Assembly: GCF_002217355.1 (NCBI RefSeq) | Contig: NZ_MUHA01000007.1 | Span: forward strand, 245,519-309,518 | DNA: 64,000 bases | Direction of reading: 5' to 3' | Origin: Flavobacterium oncorhynchi | Lineage (GTDB): Bacteria; Bacteroidota; Bacteroidia; Flavobacteriales; Flavobacteriaceae | Shown here: positions 9,095 through 17,091 of the stretch, piece by piece | Numbering within the stretch: the stretch's first letter is position 1 | Layout: each line of letters begins with the position of its first letter | Made by a program: the position numbers and the translations under genes | Notes under the pieces: generated by a model | Databases searched by the model: none | What the model was told of the DNA's origin: nothing | Seen by the model: only the letters and a program-made list of their open reading frames with translations

Positions 9095-10549
9095 TTATTT
9101 AATCACAGTTATTGATCCTTTTTTTTCACCGGTGTCTGATTGAATGACATAGTAATATACTGGATTTACATTTTTAAAATCTATTGCTGTCTGCGGCCAA
9201 TCGCCTTGATAGTTGTAAACATCAAGAACCTTTTCGCCGTTTGAACTTAGAATAATTACTTTAGTAGTAGCGTTTTTATAAGCATCTGGAATATTCCAAT
9301 ACGGGTTCGCACTGCTGAGCTTAATTATATTTTGAATAACTGTAGAGGGTGCTGAAGGACCTGTAACTTTAAAGCTAAATTCCTGAGAAGATATACACCC
9401 TGTGGTCTGCGAAATTTTTGCTTTATAGTTACCAGGTGCAGCTACCAAGTATGATCTTGATGTCGCTCCTGCGATTACATTTCCATTTAATGACCACTCA
9501 AACTCTGGATTAGCAGCATCTGTAGTAAGACTTACATTTACAGTTTCGCCTTCATTAAGAGCAGTAGTATCTGCAACATCTATACTTGCTGTAAATCCGT
9601 TACTTTTAAGATCAATAGATCCTGAAGCGCTGCAGCCTCCAAAATCGACATCAACTGAATAAATACCAGATTCATTTGTCGCATAAGAACGACCTACAGC
9701 ATCTTTAATAGCAACTCCATTCTTTTTCCATTGATATTTGTTTCCTGCGGTTGCTGTTAAAATTGTACCTGTTCCGTTTGCGCAAAAAGGGTTTCCTAAA
9801 TTTGAGTCGATTGTAACCGAAGAACCTGATGCTGAAGAACTAACTGTTACACGATTTGAATAAGAATCTGATGTACATGTACCATAGTTGGTTTCTACAT
9901 AATAAACTCCATTCGTCGTAACATTATAACTAGGTCCTGAAGCTCCAGCCATAAGGGTAGGTGGCGTAGAAACACCATTATCCTTGTACCAGTTGTAAGT
10001 TAAAAAACTGTATTTTAAAGGAGAATCATTTGGAGGCGTAGTTGAATCTGGGTCAATAGTTAATAAATAACTACCGCCCGAACAAAACGTCGCCGTACCT
10101 GAAAAATTGTTTATTGTATACTGCCTGTCGTGCGCTTTATAGTAAATAGGAAAGAAATTCTTTAAACCAAAAGAAACAAATTTACCACTTGAAAAACCAG
10201 TAGTTGAAACTCTTAAACTATAATTGTCTGCGCCAACCAAATTAGATGGAACAGAAAATTTTACAGTTCTTTGACTACCTGTATCACTAACAGGAGAGGT
10301 CACTGCAGTAACAATAGTTGTAAAGTTATTTGTTGATAGTTCAACCACAAAAACTGCTTCTGGCGGAATTCCCGTATAGGTAAATGTTGCTGTGTATTCA
10401 TTCCCATCAATGCTTGCACAAATTCTATCAAAAGGTAATACTTGTGGACTGATAGTTTTTACCTGCGCATAAATATTTGATTTAGTAAATAGAATTATGC
10501 TAAATAAAATAAGTAATCTGGTAAAAGAAAAAGTAATTTTTTGAATCAT
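9095..10549 (-). CDS. sprC: Secreted Ig-like protein with CHU_C-like C-terminus (SprC-like)
   Basis: The 484-aa product has a signal peptide (about 1-29, ending SNIYAQ), then tandem Ig/PKD-like modules with paired Cys and repeated cores of the type YNWYKDNG, YQWKKNG and FEWSLNG. Its last 85 residues (NPYWNIPDAYKN to GSITVIK) resemble the gliding-associated C-terminal domain CHU_C (TIGR04131/PF13585), including N-P-x-W-x-I-P and a closing K-G-S-I-T-V-I-K strand. Such tails direct secretion by the type IX system. The start codon overlaps the stop of the 137-aa gene (ATGA), suggesting coupled translation, and the stop is 1 nt before the PorP-fusion gene. Identity as sprC is inferred from operon position. 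Confidence 0.6.
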   Translation of the reverse strand: MIQKITFSFTRLLILFSIILFTKSNIYAQVKTISPQVLPFDRICASIDGNEYTATFTYTGIPPEAVFVVELSTNNFTTIVTAVTSPVSDTGSQRTVKFSVPSNLVGADNYSLRVSTTGFSSGKFVSFGLKNFFPIYYKAHDRQYTINNFSGTATFCSGGSYLLTIDPDSTTPPNDSPLKYSFLTYNWYKDNGVSTPPTLMAGASGPSYNVTTNGVYYVETNYGTCTSDSYSNRVTVSSSASGSSVTIDSNLGNPFCANGTGTILTATAGNKYQWKKNGVAIKDAVGRSYATNESGIYSVDVDFGGCSASGSIDLKSNGFTASIDVADTTALNEGETVNVSLTTDAANPEFEWSLNGNVIAGATSRSYLVAAPGNYKAKISQTTGCISSQEFSFKVTGPSAPSTVIQNIIKLSSANPYWNIPDAYKNATTKVIILSSNGEKVLDVYNYQGDWPQTAIDFKNVNPVYYYVIQSDTGEKKGSITVIK

Positions 10550-10959
10550 ATAGTACGCGTTCTAGATAAGTCTATACGTTCAAAAAATAAGATGTCTATG
10601 AATGTTTCTGAAAAATCATATTTATAGTTTTCAATAATATCTTTTGCAAGAATTGAAGTTGCACTAATTAATGAATTTTCATTACAGTCTGCACTTAGAT
10701 CTTTCATTTCAGCTGCAATAGTAAGGCTGTCCTTGGGGGTGGACAGCCCTGCTATAAACTGATTAGAATTCTCTAATTGACTGATCCCTGTAGCAGGATC
10801 ATTTTTTTGGTTTGTCGCTTTAAACGAAGTCAAATTACACTGTGCTTCAACAGAAACTATAGCTTCTGATGTTACAGTACTTTGTGCATATAGACTTAAC
10901 GATATAGGCGAAAACAAAAATATTGTATATAAAAAATACTTTTTTGTAGATTGAGCCAT
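10546..10959 (-). CDS. Small secreted protein of the adhesin operon
   Basis: This 137-aa protein has a clear signal peptide (1-25, ending SLSLYAQ). The mature part is acidic and polar with two Cys and no family I recognise. Its TGA overlaps the ATG of the following Ig-like/CHU_C gene by four bases, so the two are probably translated together. An internal GC-rich hairpin (10725-10748) lies in the coding region. By position it may match one of the small uncharacterised genes at the head of the F. johnsoniae sprB operon. Function unknown. Confidence 0.7.
   Translation of the reverse strand: MAQSTKKYFLYTIFLFSPISLSLYAQSTVTSEAIVSVEAQCNLTSFKATNQKNDPATGISQLENSNQFIAGLSTPKDSLTIAAEMKDLSADCNENSLISATSILAKDIIENYKYDFSETFIDILFFERIDLSRTRTI
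10725..10748 (-). other. GC-rich 8-bp hairpin inside the 137-aa gene
   Basis: The arms GGCTGTCC (10725-10732) and GGACAGCC (10741-10748) are exact inverted repeats around an 8-base loop containing GGGGG. This is the most GC-rich stem seen in the operon and lies within codons for the GLSTPKDSL region. It may be a pause or cleavage point, or have no function. Confidence 0.4.
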
Positions 10960-11060
10960 TATGTCTTGATCTTTATTTGGTCCGGTTGAGACGATACATA
11001 AATTGTGTCTGGGGACTTTATTAATAAAATTTACGCGTTGAAATAAAAATCGAAATCTAT

Positions 11061-12353
11061 TTACCTATTGCCGCTTGAAGCTGTGATTTTTCCTAGTTGT
11101 AATCTAAAATCTGGTTTTTTAGCGTTGAAAATGTCAATAAATGTTTCTTTGTTGCTGCTTTGAGAATAAACGTTAAAAAATACGCTGTTTCCGTACCAGC
11201 TCTCTAAATCTTCATTATTCGAATTGTACTCTGTAAAGATATTTCCTTTACATAGGTTAAAGTACATTTCTTCAAATTTGATTTTTTTAAGGTTAGCATC
11301 ATTAATCTCAGTTTTACTGTCTAACAATACAGCAGGATTAAATCCAGAGATTACACTTCTTTTCATTTCAAGAGAAGCATTTTCAGCTACATAAACAGCC
11401 TCTTTTACTAAACCTGATTGAATATCAGCATTGATGTTTTCACTGTCGTTAAGCATTGTGATGTTTGTAGCAACAACAAGCGTTTGTTTTTTAGTAAAAT
11501 CTGTTTCACTTTTCTTTTCGTATGATTTTACTTCCATACAACGAGATCCGTCTTTGTTACTAGATAAATAAGATGATCTAACCGCTAATGAATTGTATAA
11601 ACGACATTGAACTCCTTGAGTAAATTTATAATCGTCGTTGATTGATTTGTAAGAAACAAATTTTGTAGCATTGACATCACCTCCAAAGAAAGCAAATGAA
11701 TCTCCTCCAGAGTAACTTACCATTACATTTTCTAAGATTGTTTTATTACCAACTCCAGCGATAGTTAATCCGTTGAAAGTATCAACACCTTTTACTTTTT
11801 TTCCAGCAAATTCGATTCTAACAAATCGCATAATACCAGAATTTGAAGCTGTATTATCACCGCCATAAGTAGTAAGAGTTGGGTCTAAGTCTAGGTTATA
11901 AGAACCTACATTTCCAAATTTGTTAATTGGAGCATCTCCAAGAATAACTACTCCACCCCAGTCTCCTGCTTTTTTCAGGCTTCTGTTAGAAGTAAACACA
12001 ATTGGATCAGTTTCTAAACCATCAGCCATAATTTGTGCACCTTTAGTAACTACCAATGTTCCTTTTGTTTCAAAATCACCAATAATTAAAGTTCCTGGTT
12101 CAATTGTTAAAACTGCATTATTCGTAACATACACGTTACCTTGCAAAACATAAATATTCCTCTTCAGCAATTTTGTGTTAACAGAAATATTTCCTGCTAA
12201 AATTTGGTTTGCTTCTCCGTAATCTACTTTGTTAGGCTTAAATTCGGTCCAGTTGTTTAACCAATTGGTGTAGCCCATAATTCCTTTCTCTTGTTGAGCA
12301 CTCATACTTGTGACTGTCAAAAAGATACAGATCAATTGAGTAATTTTTTTCAT
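11061..12353 (-). CDS. Secreted right-handed beta-helix-like surface protein
   Basis: The 430-aa protein has a signal peptide (1-19, ending TSMSAQ) and a body with a recurring pattern typical of solenoid proteins: NIYVLQGNVYVTNNAVLTIEPGT, then LVVTKGAQI and DPIVFTSNR. A G-D-W-G-G-V-V-I-L-G-D-A-P-I motif is shared with a large Bacteroidetes family often mislabelled multidrug transporter. No CHU_C or type A secretion tail is obvious. It is the second gene of the putative gliding operon, 187 nt after the 150-aa gene and 101 nt before the 137-aa gene. A role in adhesin assembly or surface display is inferred from context only. Confidence 0.72.
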   Translation of the reverse strand: MKKITQLICIFLTVTSMSAQQEKGIMGYTNWLNNWTEFKPNKVDYGEANQILAGNISVNTKLLKRNIYVLQGNVYVTNNAVLTIEPGTLIIGDFETKGTLVVTKGAQIMADGLETDPIVFTSNRSLKKAGDWGGVVILGDAPINKFGNVGSYNLDLDPTLTTYGGDNTASNSGIMRFVRIEFAGKKVKGVDTFNGLTIAGVGNKTILENVMVSYSGGDSFAFFGGDVNATKFVSYKSINDDYKFTQGVQCRLYNSLAVRSSYLSSNKDGSRCMEVKSYEKKSETDFTKKQTLVVATNITMLNDSENINADIQSGLVKEAVYVAENASLEMKRSVISGFNPAVLLDSKTEINDANLKKIKFEEMYFNLCKGNIFTEYNSNNEDLESWYGNSVFFNVYSQSSNKETFIDIFNAKKPDFRLQLGKITASSGNR

Positions 12354-12402
12354 GATAAGGGGGGGTATTGGGGGTTAATAATATTTGGGTATGCGTAAAT
12401 GA

Positions 12403-12457
12403 AAAAACTCATCTCGAGATTTTCTGGTGGTATTCAGAACATATCGAGAACGAGTTA
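12403..12457 (-). other. Intercistronic inverted repeat in the adhesin operon
   Basis: AACTC plus CTCGA on the left pair with TCGAG plus GAGTT on the right, enclosing about 25 nt, between the 150-aa and 430-aa genes. The minus-strand RNA then runs into a C-rich tract just before the 430-aa start (CCCCC blocks at 12361-12376). It may process the transcript or partly terminate it. Not tested. Confidence 0.35.
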
Positions 12458-12540
12458 ATTTTCTTTTTTCTTTTAAAATGCTGTGAGAGCTTAAAGCTGT
12501 TCAAGCATCAAAAAAGAGATTTAAAATATTTTTATAAAAA

Positions 12541-12993
12541 TTACATTTCGTTCAAATCGTTGAATTCGTGTAAAGATTTCAATGTACTTTCGTAAAATAA
12601 AATAGCTGCGATTAAGTTTCCTTTATCTGAATATGGCATCATTTTTCTTTGAAATTCTACTGTAGTATCTAAGAAATTTGATGTACCGACAGCCTGAGCA
12701 TCTAAAACTTTTTTGTGTTCGTTATCGTCTGGAATACCTAAGTCTGCCATTGTAACACCCGGCTTTGTAACCAACGCAATGTAAGGGAGAGTTTTTACTA
12801 ATACTTTAATTCGCTCAATGTATAATTCTAACAATTCCCCTTTTTGCATACCACTCAATTCTTTTTGATCGTGATATTTACGAATAAGAGCTGTCGTACT
12901 AATTATACTTCTTGGAGCGTTCTTTGCCTGAGCCGAAGCAGCTGCAGTTGTCAAGATAAAAAATGCACTTAATAAAATAATTTTCCCTTTCAT
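12541..12993 (-). CDS. Secreted helical protein heading the adhesin operon
   Basis: This 150-aa product has a signal peptide (1-22, AAASAQA) and a mostly alpha-helical mature chain with no family I recognise. A good promoter (minus strand, -7 TATTTTTG at 13028-13035) sits just upstream, so it is probably the first gene of the unit reaching the giant adhesin. I recall three uncharacterised genes preceding sprC in F. johnsoniae, which fits a 150/430/137-aa trio. Function unknown. Confidence 0.7.
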   Translation of the reverse strand: MKGKIILLSAFFILTTAAASAQAKNAPRSIISTTALIRKYHDQKELSGMQKGELLELYIERIKVLVKTLPYIALVTKPGVTMADLGIPDDNEHKKVLDAQAVGTSNFLDTTVEFQRKMMPYSDKGNLIAAILFYESTLKSLHEFNDLNEM

Positions 12994-13027
12994 AAATTCT
13001 TATTAAATAATTGGTTGTTGATGAAAA

Positions 13028-13058
13028 CAAAAATATAGAAATTAACTTAAATTGCAAC
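13028..13058 (-). promoter_or_regulatory. Promoter of the gliding/adhesin operon
   Basis: Read on the minus strand, GTTG (13055-13058), a 19-nt spacer and TATTTTTG (13028-13035) match the Bacteroidetes primary-sigma consensus TTTG / TAnnTTTG with one mismatch in the -33 box. Transcription should start near 13021, giving a leader of about 28 nt before the ATG at 12993. Confidence 0.55.
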
Positions 13059-13192
13059 TTTATTGATTTGTTTTTTCAAAAAAAAAGCTTAAAAAAAGCT
13101 TAAAAACCAGCGTTATGTCGAGAAAATGTGCGTTTTAACGTGCTTTCTGTTAAAATTGTTAAAATCCAAACCGTAAGATTTAAGCCATAAAA

Positions 13193-13215
13193 TTTAGAGT
13201 AAAATCTACTCTAAA
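13193..13215. promoter_or_regulatory. Exact 9-bp dyad between divergent promoters
   Basis: TTTAGAGTA and TACTCTAAA flank a five-base loop AAATC. It lies about 160 nt upstream of the adhesin-operon promoter and about 180 nt upstream of the holB promoter. It could be an operator or an RNA hairpin. No U-tract follows, so a terminator is less likely. Confidence 0.35.
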
Positions 13216-13287
13216 TAACCAAAAAAAGCATACGATTGTCGTTTTTTCAAAAAAAATATTAACAAAAAAGTCTTTATATTTACTAAC

Positions 13288-13401
13288 ATGAACAATTTTA
13301 TTAACAAAAGTTCGTTAGCAAACCGCAAATATTTTTATAAAAATCCATCAGAATCTCATAAATTAAAGCTGCCGTATAAACTTTATCTGGAAAATTTTTG
13401 A
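13288..13401 (+). CDS. Possible 37-aa small protein upstream of holB
   Basis: An ATG at 13288 opens a 37-codon frame (MNNFINKSSLANRKYF start, ending KLYLENF). The peptide is basic and aromatic, with no signal peptide and no known family. Its last bases overlap the -33 box proposed for holB, which argues that it may be chance. A weak TATATTTA element precedes it. Confidence 0.2.
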   Translation: MNNFINKSSLANRKYFYKNPSESHKLKLPYKLYLENF

Positions 13402-13425
13402 CTACATCATTTTCTTCTATCTTTG
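13397..13425 (+). promoter_or_regulatory. Promoter of holB, nearly leaderless
   Basis: TTTG (13397-13400), a 17-nt spacer and TATCTTTG (13418-13425) match the Bacteroidetes promoter consensus exactly. The holB ATG begins only 5 nt after the -7 box, so transcription would start at or beside the start codon. Confidence 0.6.
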
Positions 13426-13429
13426 CCTC

Positions 13430-14578
13430 ATGCAATTTTCACAAATTTTAGGTCAGGATTACATCAAAAGCCATTTAATAAAAAGCGCATCTTCTGGACG
13501 AATTCCGCATGCTCAATTATTCATCGGCCCTGAAGGAAGCGGTACATTATCGACTGCAATTGCTTATGCGCAGTATATTTTGTGTAATAACACCGGGAAC
13601 GAAAATGAAAACGGTAACGATTCCTGCAACCTAAAATTTCAAAACATCTCGCATCCCGATCTGCATTTTATTTACCCAACGGTTACTACCGAAGATGTAA
13701 AAACCAAACCAAAAAGCTTAGACTTTATTCAAGATTGGCGAACTTTCATTCACGAAATGCCATACGGCGGTTTGTTCGACTGGTATAAAATTCTTGGTGT
13801 TCAAAACAAACAAGGAGAAATAAGAGTCGAAGATGCTCAAGAAGTTTTAAAATCACTTTCGCTAAAATCATACGAAGGCGGTTATAAAATTATGATTATC
13901 TGGATGGCAGATAAGATGAATATTGCAGCCTCAAACAAGCTGTTAAAGCTTCTAGAAGAACCCTCAGATAAAACAATTTTTATCCTAATTTCTGAAAACG
14001 AAGAAGATATTATTCAAACCATACGTTCTCGTTGTCAAGTAATTCACTTTAACGGACTGCCGGAAAAAGTAATTGCCGAAGCTTTAATTTCAAAAGAAAA
14101 TCTAGACGAAAAATCAGCTTTTAAAATTGCACATCAAGCACAAGGAAATTTCAATAAAGCACTTCATTTACTCAAAGAAGATGATTCTGAATATCCTTTT
14201 GAACAATGGTTTGTCAATTGGGTTCGTGCTGCTTTCCGAGCAAAAGGAAATGCTGCCGCAATTCAGGATTTAATTTCTTGGAGCGAAGAAATTGCAGGAC
14301 TTGGACGCGAAAGTCAAAAGAAATTTATTCAGTTTTGTATTGAAATGTTTCGTCAAGCTCTTTTGCTTAACTACCAAGCACCAACTTTGGTTTACATTGA
14401 ACCTAAAGTAGAAAAATTTAAACTGGAAAATTTTGCGCCTTTTGTAAACGGCAATAATATTCATGAAATTTTCAAAGAACTTTCAGATGCGATGTATCAC
14501 ATTGAAAGAAACGGAAATGCAAAAATAATCTTAACCGATTTATCTATAAAACTGACTCGTTTAATTCACAAAAAATAA
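13430..14578 (+). CDS. holB: DNA polymerase III delta-prime subunit
   Basis: The 382-aa protein is a clamp-loader ATPase-fold subunit of the replicative polymerase. The N-terminus (QILGQDYIKSHL, then GRIPHAQLFIGPEGSG) matches delta-prime/DnaX. The P-loop is degenerate, with no Lys after GSG, as expected for the delta-prime subunit. The stretch SNKLLKLLEEP is the family signature, followed by IRSRCQVI with the SRC motif. The zinc module is reduced: only two Cys of the usual four are seen in the 60-75 region. It is first in a run with doxX-like, thioesterase and recA. Confidence 0.88.
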   Translation: MQFSQILGQDYIKSHLIKSASSGRIPHAQLFIGPEGSGTLSTAIAYAQYILCNNTGNENENGNDSCNLKFQNISHPDLHFIYPTVTTEDVKTKPKSLDFIQDWRTFIHEMPYGGLFDWYKILGVQNKQGEIRVEDAQEVLKSLSLKSYEGGYKIMIIWMADKMNIAASNKLLKLLEEPSDKTIFILISENEEDIIQTIRSRCQVIHFNGLPEKVIAEALISKENLDEKSAFKIAHQAQGNFNKALHLLKEDDSEYPFEQWFVNWVRAAFRAKGNAAAIQDLISWSEEIAGLGRESQKKFIQFCIEMFRQALLLNYQAPTLVYIEPKVEKFKLENFAPFVNGNNIHEIFKELSDAMYHIERNGNAKIILTDLSIKLTRLIHKK

Positions 14579-14585
14579 TTTTCAG

Positions 14586-14969
14586 ATGAATAATGCCGCC
14601 TCTATTTTATTACTAGCATTTTTAGCCATAACTTTTTTACAATCAGGCTATGAAAAGATTTTTTATTGGAAAGATAATGTTGAATGGCTTAAAGGTCATT
14701 TTGCCAAAACACCTCTAAAAAACCAAGTTCCTCTTGCTTTGTTTCATTTATTAATTTTAGAATTAATTTCTGGTGTTTTATGTGTAGTTGGAGCAATTCA
14801 ATTATTAACAAACAGCGGCCGAGAATACGGCTTTTATGGCGCAATTTTCTCTTGTATTTGTTTGTTAATGATGCTTTTCGGACAGCGATTAGCAAAAGAT
14901 TATGATGGTGCAAGAACCATCGTAATTTATTTTATTCCTGCTGTAATGGCAGTTTATTGGTTGAATTAA
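14586..14969 (+). CDS. DoxX-like four-helix membrane protein
   Basis: This 127-aa protein has about four membrane segments (residues 4-20, 45-70, 80-100, 105-125) and the DoxX/MauE-type opening F-L-Q-S-G-Y-E-K-I. It starts 7 nt after holB and is likely cotranscribed. DoxX-family proteins are poorly characterised; proposed roles involve redox or quinone-linked functions in the membrane. No specific role can be read here. Confidence 0.7.
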   Translation: MNNAASILLLAFLAITFLQSGYEKIFYWKDNVEWLKGHFAKTPLKNQVPLALFHLLILELISGVLCVVGAIQLLTNSGREYGFYGAIFSCICLLMMLFGQRLAKDYDGARTIVIYFIPAVMAVYWLN

Positions 14970-15057
14970 TCGACCGCAATTTTAAAAAAAGTAAGCCGCA
15001 ATTTAAAAGGTTTTTAAATCTGGAAACCGCGGCAAGAAAATAAAATTTTATCAAAAA

Positions 15058-15567
15058 ATGAATGCAAAACATCCTTCAGAATCCTTAACTATTTTAACCG
15101 ATTTGGTTTTACCAAGTGAAACAAATCCTTTAAACAATCTATTTGGCGGTGAGTTACTTGCCCGTATGGATCGTGCAGCAAGTATTGCGGCGCGCAGACA
15201 TTCTCGCCGAATTGTAGTAACGGCATCTGTAAATCACGTTGCTTTCAATAGAGCTATATCATTAGGAAGTGTTGTAACTGTTGAAGCAAAAGTATCAAGA
15301 TCTTTCAAAAGTTCGATGGAAGTTTTCATTGATGTTTGGGTAGAAGATCGTGAATCTGGCAGCAGAACAAAAGCAAACGAAGCCATTTATACTTTTGTTG
15401 CAGTTGATGATACAGGAAGACCTGTTGAAGTACCGCCAATCACGCCAGAAACAGAACTTGAAATACAACGTTTTGATGCTGCTTTGCGTCGTAAACAGCT
15501 GAGTTTGGTTCTTGCTGGAAAAATGAAACCGTCTGATGCCACAGAATTAAAGGCTTTATTTTTATAA
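15058..15567 (+). CDS. Acyl-CoA thioesterase, hotdog fold
   Basis: The 169-aa protein matches the YciA/ACOT-type cytosolic thioesterases: an early LPSETNPLNNLFGGELLARMDRAA helix with the catalytic Asp, then VTASVNHVAFNRAISLGSVV and VFIDVWVEDRESG. It hydrolyses acyl-CoA to free acid and CoA; the substrate range cannot be read from the sequence. The length is usual for a single-hotdog protein. It precedes recA on the same strand, with a spacer carrying its own dyad. Confidence 0.85.
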   Translation: MNAKHPSESLTILTDLVLPSETNPLNNLFGGELLARMDRAASIAARRHSRRIVVTASVNHVAFNRAISLGSVVTVEAKVSRSFKSSMEVFIDVWVEDRESGSRTKANEAIYTFVAVDDTGRPVEVPPITPETELEIQRFDAALRRKQLSLVLAGKMKPSDATELKALFL

Positions 15568-15573
15568 TAAAAT

Positions 15574-15602
15574 TTGTTACAATTTGTGACAATCTGAGTC
15601 AC
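15574..15602 (+). promoter_or_regulatory. Overlapping dyads upstream of recA
   Basis: TTGTTACAA-T-TTGTGACAA (15574-15592) is a near-perfect 9+1+9 palindrome. GTGAC (15586-15590) also pairs with GTCAC about 7 nt on. The core GTTACAATTTGTGAC differs by one base from the palindromes around the ORF6N gene at 62.3-62.7 kb. It lies about 140 nt before the chosen recA start, where a regulator could bind. Role inferred. Confidence 0.35.
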
Positions 15603-15730
15603 TCAAACTTCAAAAAAAAGAAGTATTTTTACCAAATTACAAGCCTAAAAAATAAAAATCAGGACGCCGTTTACTCTTTTTGATTTTTATTAAAAAGAAA
15701 CAAAATAACAATTTTAGACAAAAGAAAAAG

Positions 15731-16738
15731 ATGAGTTCAGACAAAGAAGCCAAATTAAAAGCGTTACAATTAACGCTTGATAAACTTGACAAAACCTACG
15801 GAAAAGGAACCGTAATGAAAATGGGCGATAAAGCCATCGTGGAGGTAGAAACGATTTCTTCTGGCTCACTTGGCGTTGATTTAGCTCTTGGAGTTAATGG
15901 ATATCCAAAAGGAAGAATTATTGAAATATACGGTCCAGAATCATCTGGTAAGACCACATTAACTTTACACGCTATTGCCGAAGCTCAAAAAGCGGGCGGA
16001 ATTGCTGCTTTTATAGATGCTGAACATGCTTTTGATAGAAACTATGCTGAAAAATTAGGTGTAGATATCGAAAACCTAATCATCTCACAACCAGACAACG
16101 GAGAGCAGGCTTTAGAAATTGCCGAAAACTTGATTCGTTCTGGAGCTATAGACATTGTTGTTATTGACTCTGTTGCTGCCTTAACTCCAAAAAGTGAAAT
16201 TGAAGGTGAAATGGGAGATTCTAAAATGGGACTTCACGCACGTTTAATGTCGCAGGCTTTAAGAAAATTAACTGGAACAATCAGTAAAACAAACTGTACT
16301 GTTTTCTTCATCAACCAATTACGTGAAAAAATTGGTGTAATGTTCGGAAATCCTGAAACTACAACTGGTGGTAATGCATTAAAGTTCTATGCTTCTGTTC
16401 GTTTAGATATTCGCCGTTCTTCTCAAATTAAAGACGGTGAGAACGTTATTGGAAACAGAACCAAAGTTAAAATCGTTAAAAACAAAGTTGCTCCGCCTTT
16501 TAAAACTGCCGAATTCGACATTATGTACGGAGAAGGAGTTTCTAAAACTGGTGAAATTCTTGACTTAGCGGTTGAATTTGAAATCGTTAAAAAAGCTGGA
16601 TCTTGGTTTAGTTACGGAGACACAAAATTAGGACAAGGCCGTGATGCTGTAAAAGCCTTAATTAAAGATAATCCAGAATTAGCTGATGAATTAGAAGTAA
16701 AAATTAAAGCACACATCAAAGAATTAGCTAATGCTTAA
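15731..16738 (+). CDS. recA: RecA recombinase
   Basis: RecA forms filaments on single-stranded DNA, catalyses strand exchange and activates SOS-type self-cleavage. The chosen start ([13 protein letters not shown]) gives 335 aa, the family length; the longer frame from 15680 adds a Lys/Asn-rich tail that is not conserved. The Walker A is GPESSGKT and the Walker B is in [12 protein letters not shown]. The L1/L2 region is [19 protein letters not shown] to [15 protein letters not shown], and the polymerisation/MAW motif [10 protein letters not shown] is near the N-terminus. No intein or insertion is seen. A terminator follows. Confidence 0.97.
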   Translation: MSSDKEAKLKALQLTLDKLDKTYGKGTVMKMGDKAIVEVETISSGSLGVDLALGVNGYPKGRIIEIYGPESSGKTTLTLHAIAEAQKAGGIAAFIDAEHAFDRNYAEKLGVDIENLIISQPDNGEQALEIAENLIRSGAIDIVVIDSVAALTPKSEIEGEMGDSKMGLHARLMSQALRKLTGTISKTNCTVFFINQLREKIGVMFGNPETTTGGNALKFYASVRLDIRRSSQIKDGENVIGNRTKVKIVKNKVAPPFKTAEFDIMYGEGVSKTGEILDLAVEFEIVKKAGSWFSYGDTKLGQGRDAVKALIKDNPELADELEVKIKAHIKELANA

Positions 16739-16776
16739 ATAATTATAAATCTGTAATTTATAGATTTATTCTCTAT

Positions 16777-16812
16777 AACCCGACAAGTTTAAAACCTGTC
16801 GGGTTTTTTATT
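16777..16812 (+). terminator. Terminator after recA
   Basis: AACCCGACA (16777-16785) pairs with TGTCGGGTT (16797-16805), followed by TTTTTATTTT. A classic intrinsic terminator 39 nt after the recA stop. Confidence 0.85.
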
Positions 16813-16869
16813 TTCAAAAAAAGCAAAAAAACAACGCAACCATTTACAAATAAACCCATCTAATAAATA

Positions 16870-16985
16870 AATTAATATTGGGGCAGGTATTGCCATAAAT
16901 ACCTATTCAATGGTTTTTAGAATAAATTTGGTTGGTTAAGGTACAAATCCGTTAGTTTTTGGCTGACGGATTTTATCCTTTTTAT
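16870..16985 (+). ncRNA. Candidate structured small RNA downstream of recA
   Basis: Two stem-loops lie in a 280-bp gene-free stretch. The first is an exact 7-bp hairpin, AGGTATT (16885-16891) with AATACCT (16898-16904). The second is an 11-bp hairpin, AAATCCGTTAG (16945-16955) with CTGACGGATTT (16963-16973, one G-U pair), followed by a pyrimidine-rich tail like a terminator. The spacing suggests an independent small RNA ending near 16985. The family is not recognised; flavobacterial Rfam motifs such as Flavo-1 should be tried. No clear promoter was found. Confidence 0.4.
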
Positions 16986-17091
16986 TTTTTTTCATTCTTT
17001 GACGCAACCTTTTTCATTTTTTACTATCTACTATAATGTGACGTTAACTGAGTTTTAAACTCTTTATTACCAACCTTATAATATTTTAACC

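Larger units (their letters stand above)
12994..13429. other. Intergenic region between adhesin operon and holB
   Basis: This 436-bp A/T-rich divergent spacer holds the minus-strand operon promoter (13028-13058), an exact 9-bp dyad (13193-13201 with 13207-13215, TTTAGAGTA), a possible 37-codon frame (13288-13401) and the holB promoter (13397-13425). No conserved gene was recognised in it. Confidence 0.6.

Noticed and set aside
12368..12595. 75-codon plus-strand frame
   Set aside because: It overlaps the intercistronic hairpin and the 3' end of the 150-aa gene, with no recognisable domain.
15680..15730. Longer RecA N-terminus from 15680
   Set aside because: The added residues are Lys/Asn-rich and not part of Rec[17 protein letters not shown] fits the family start.
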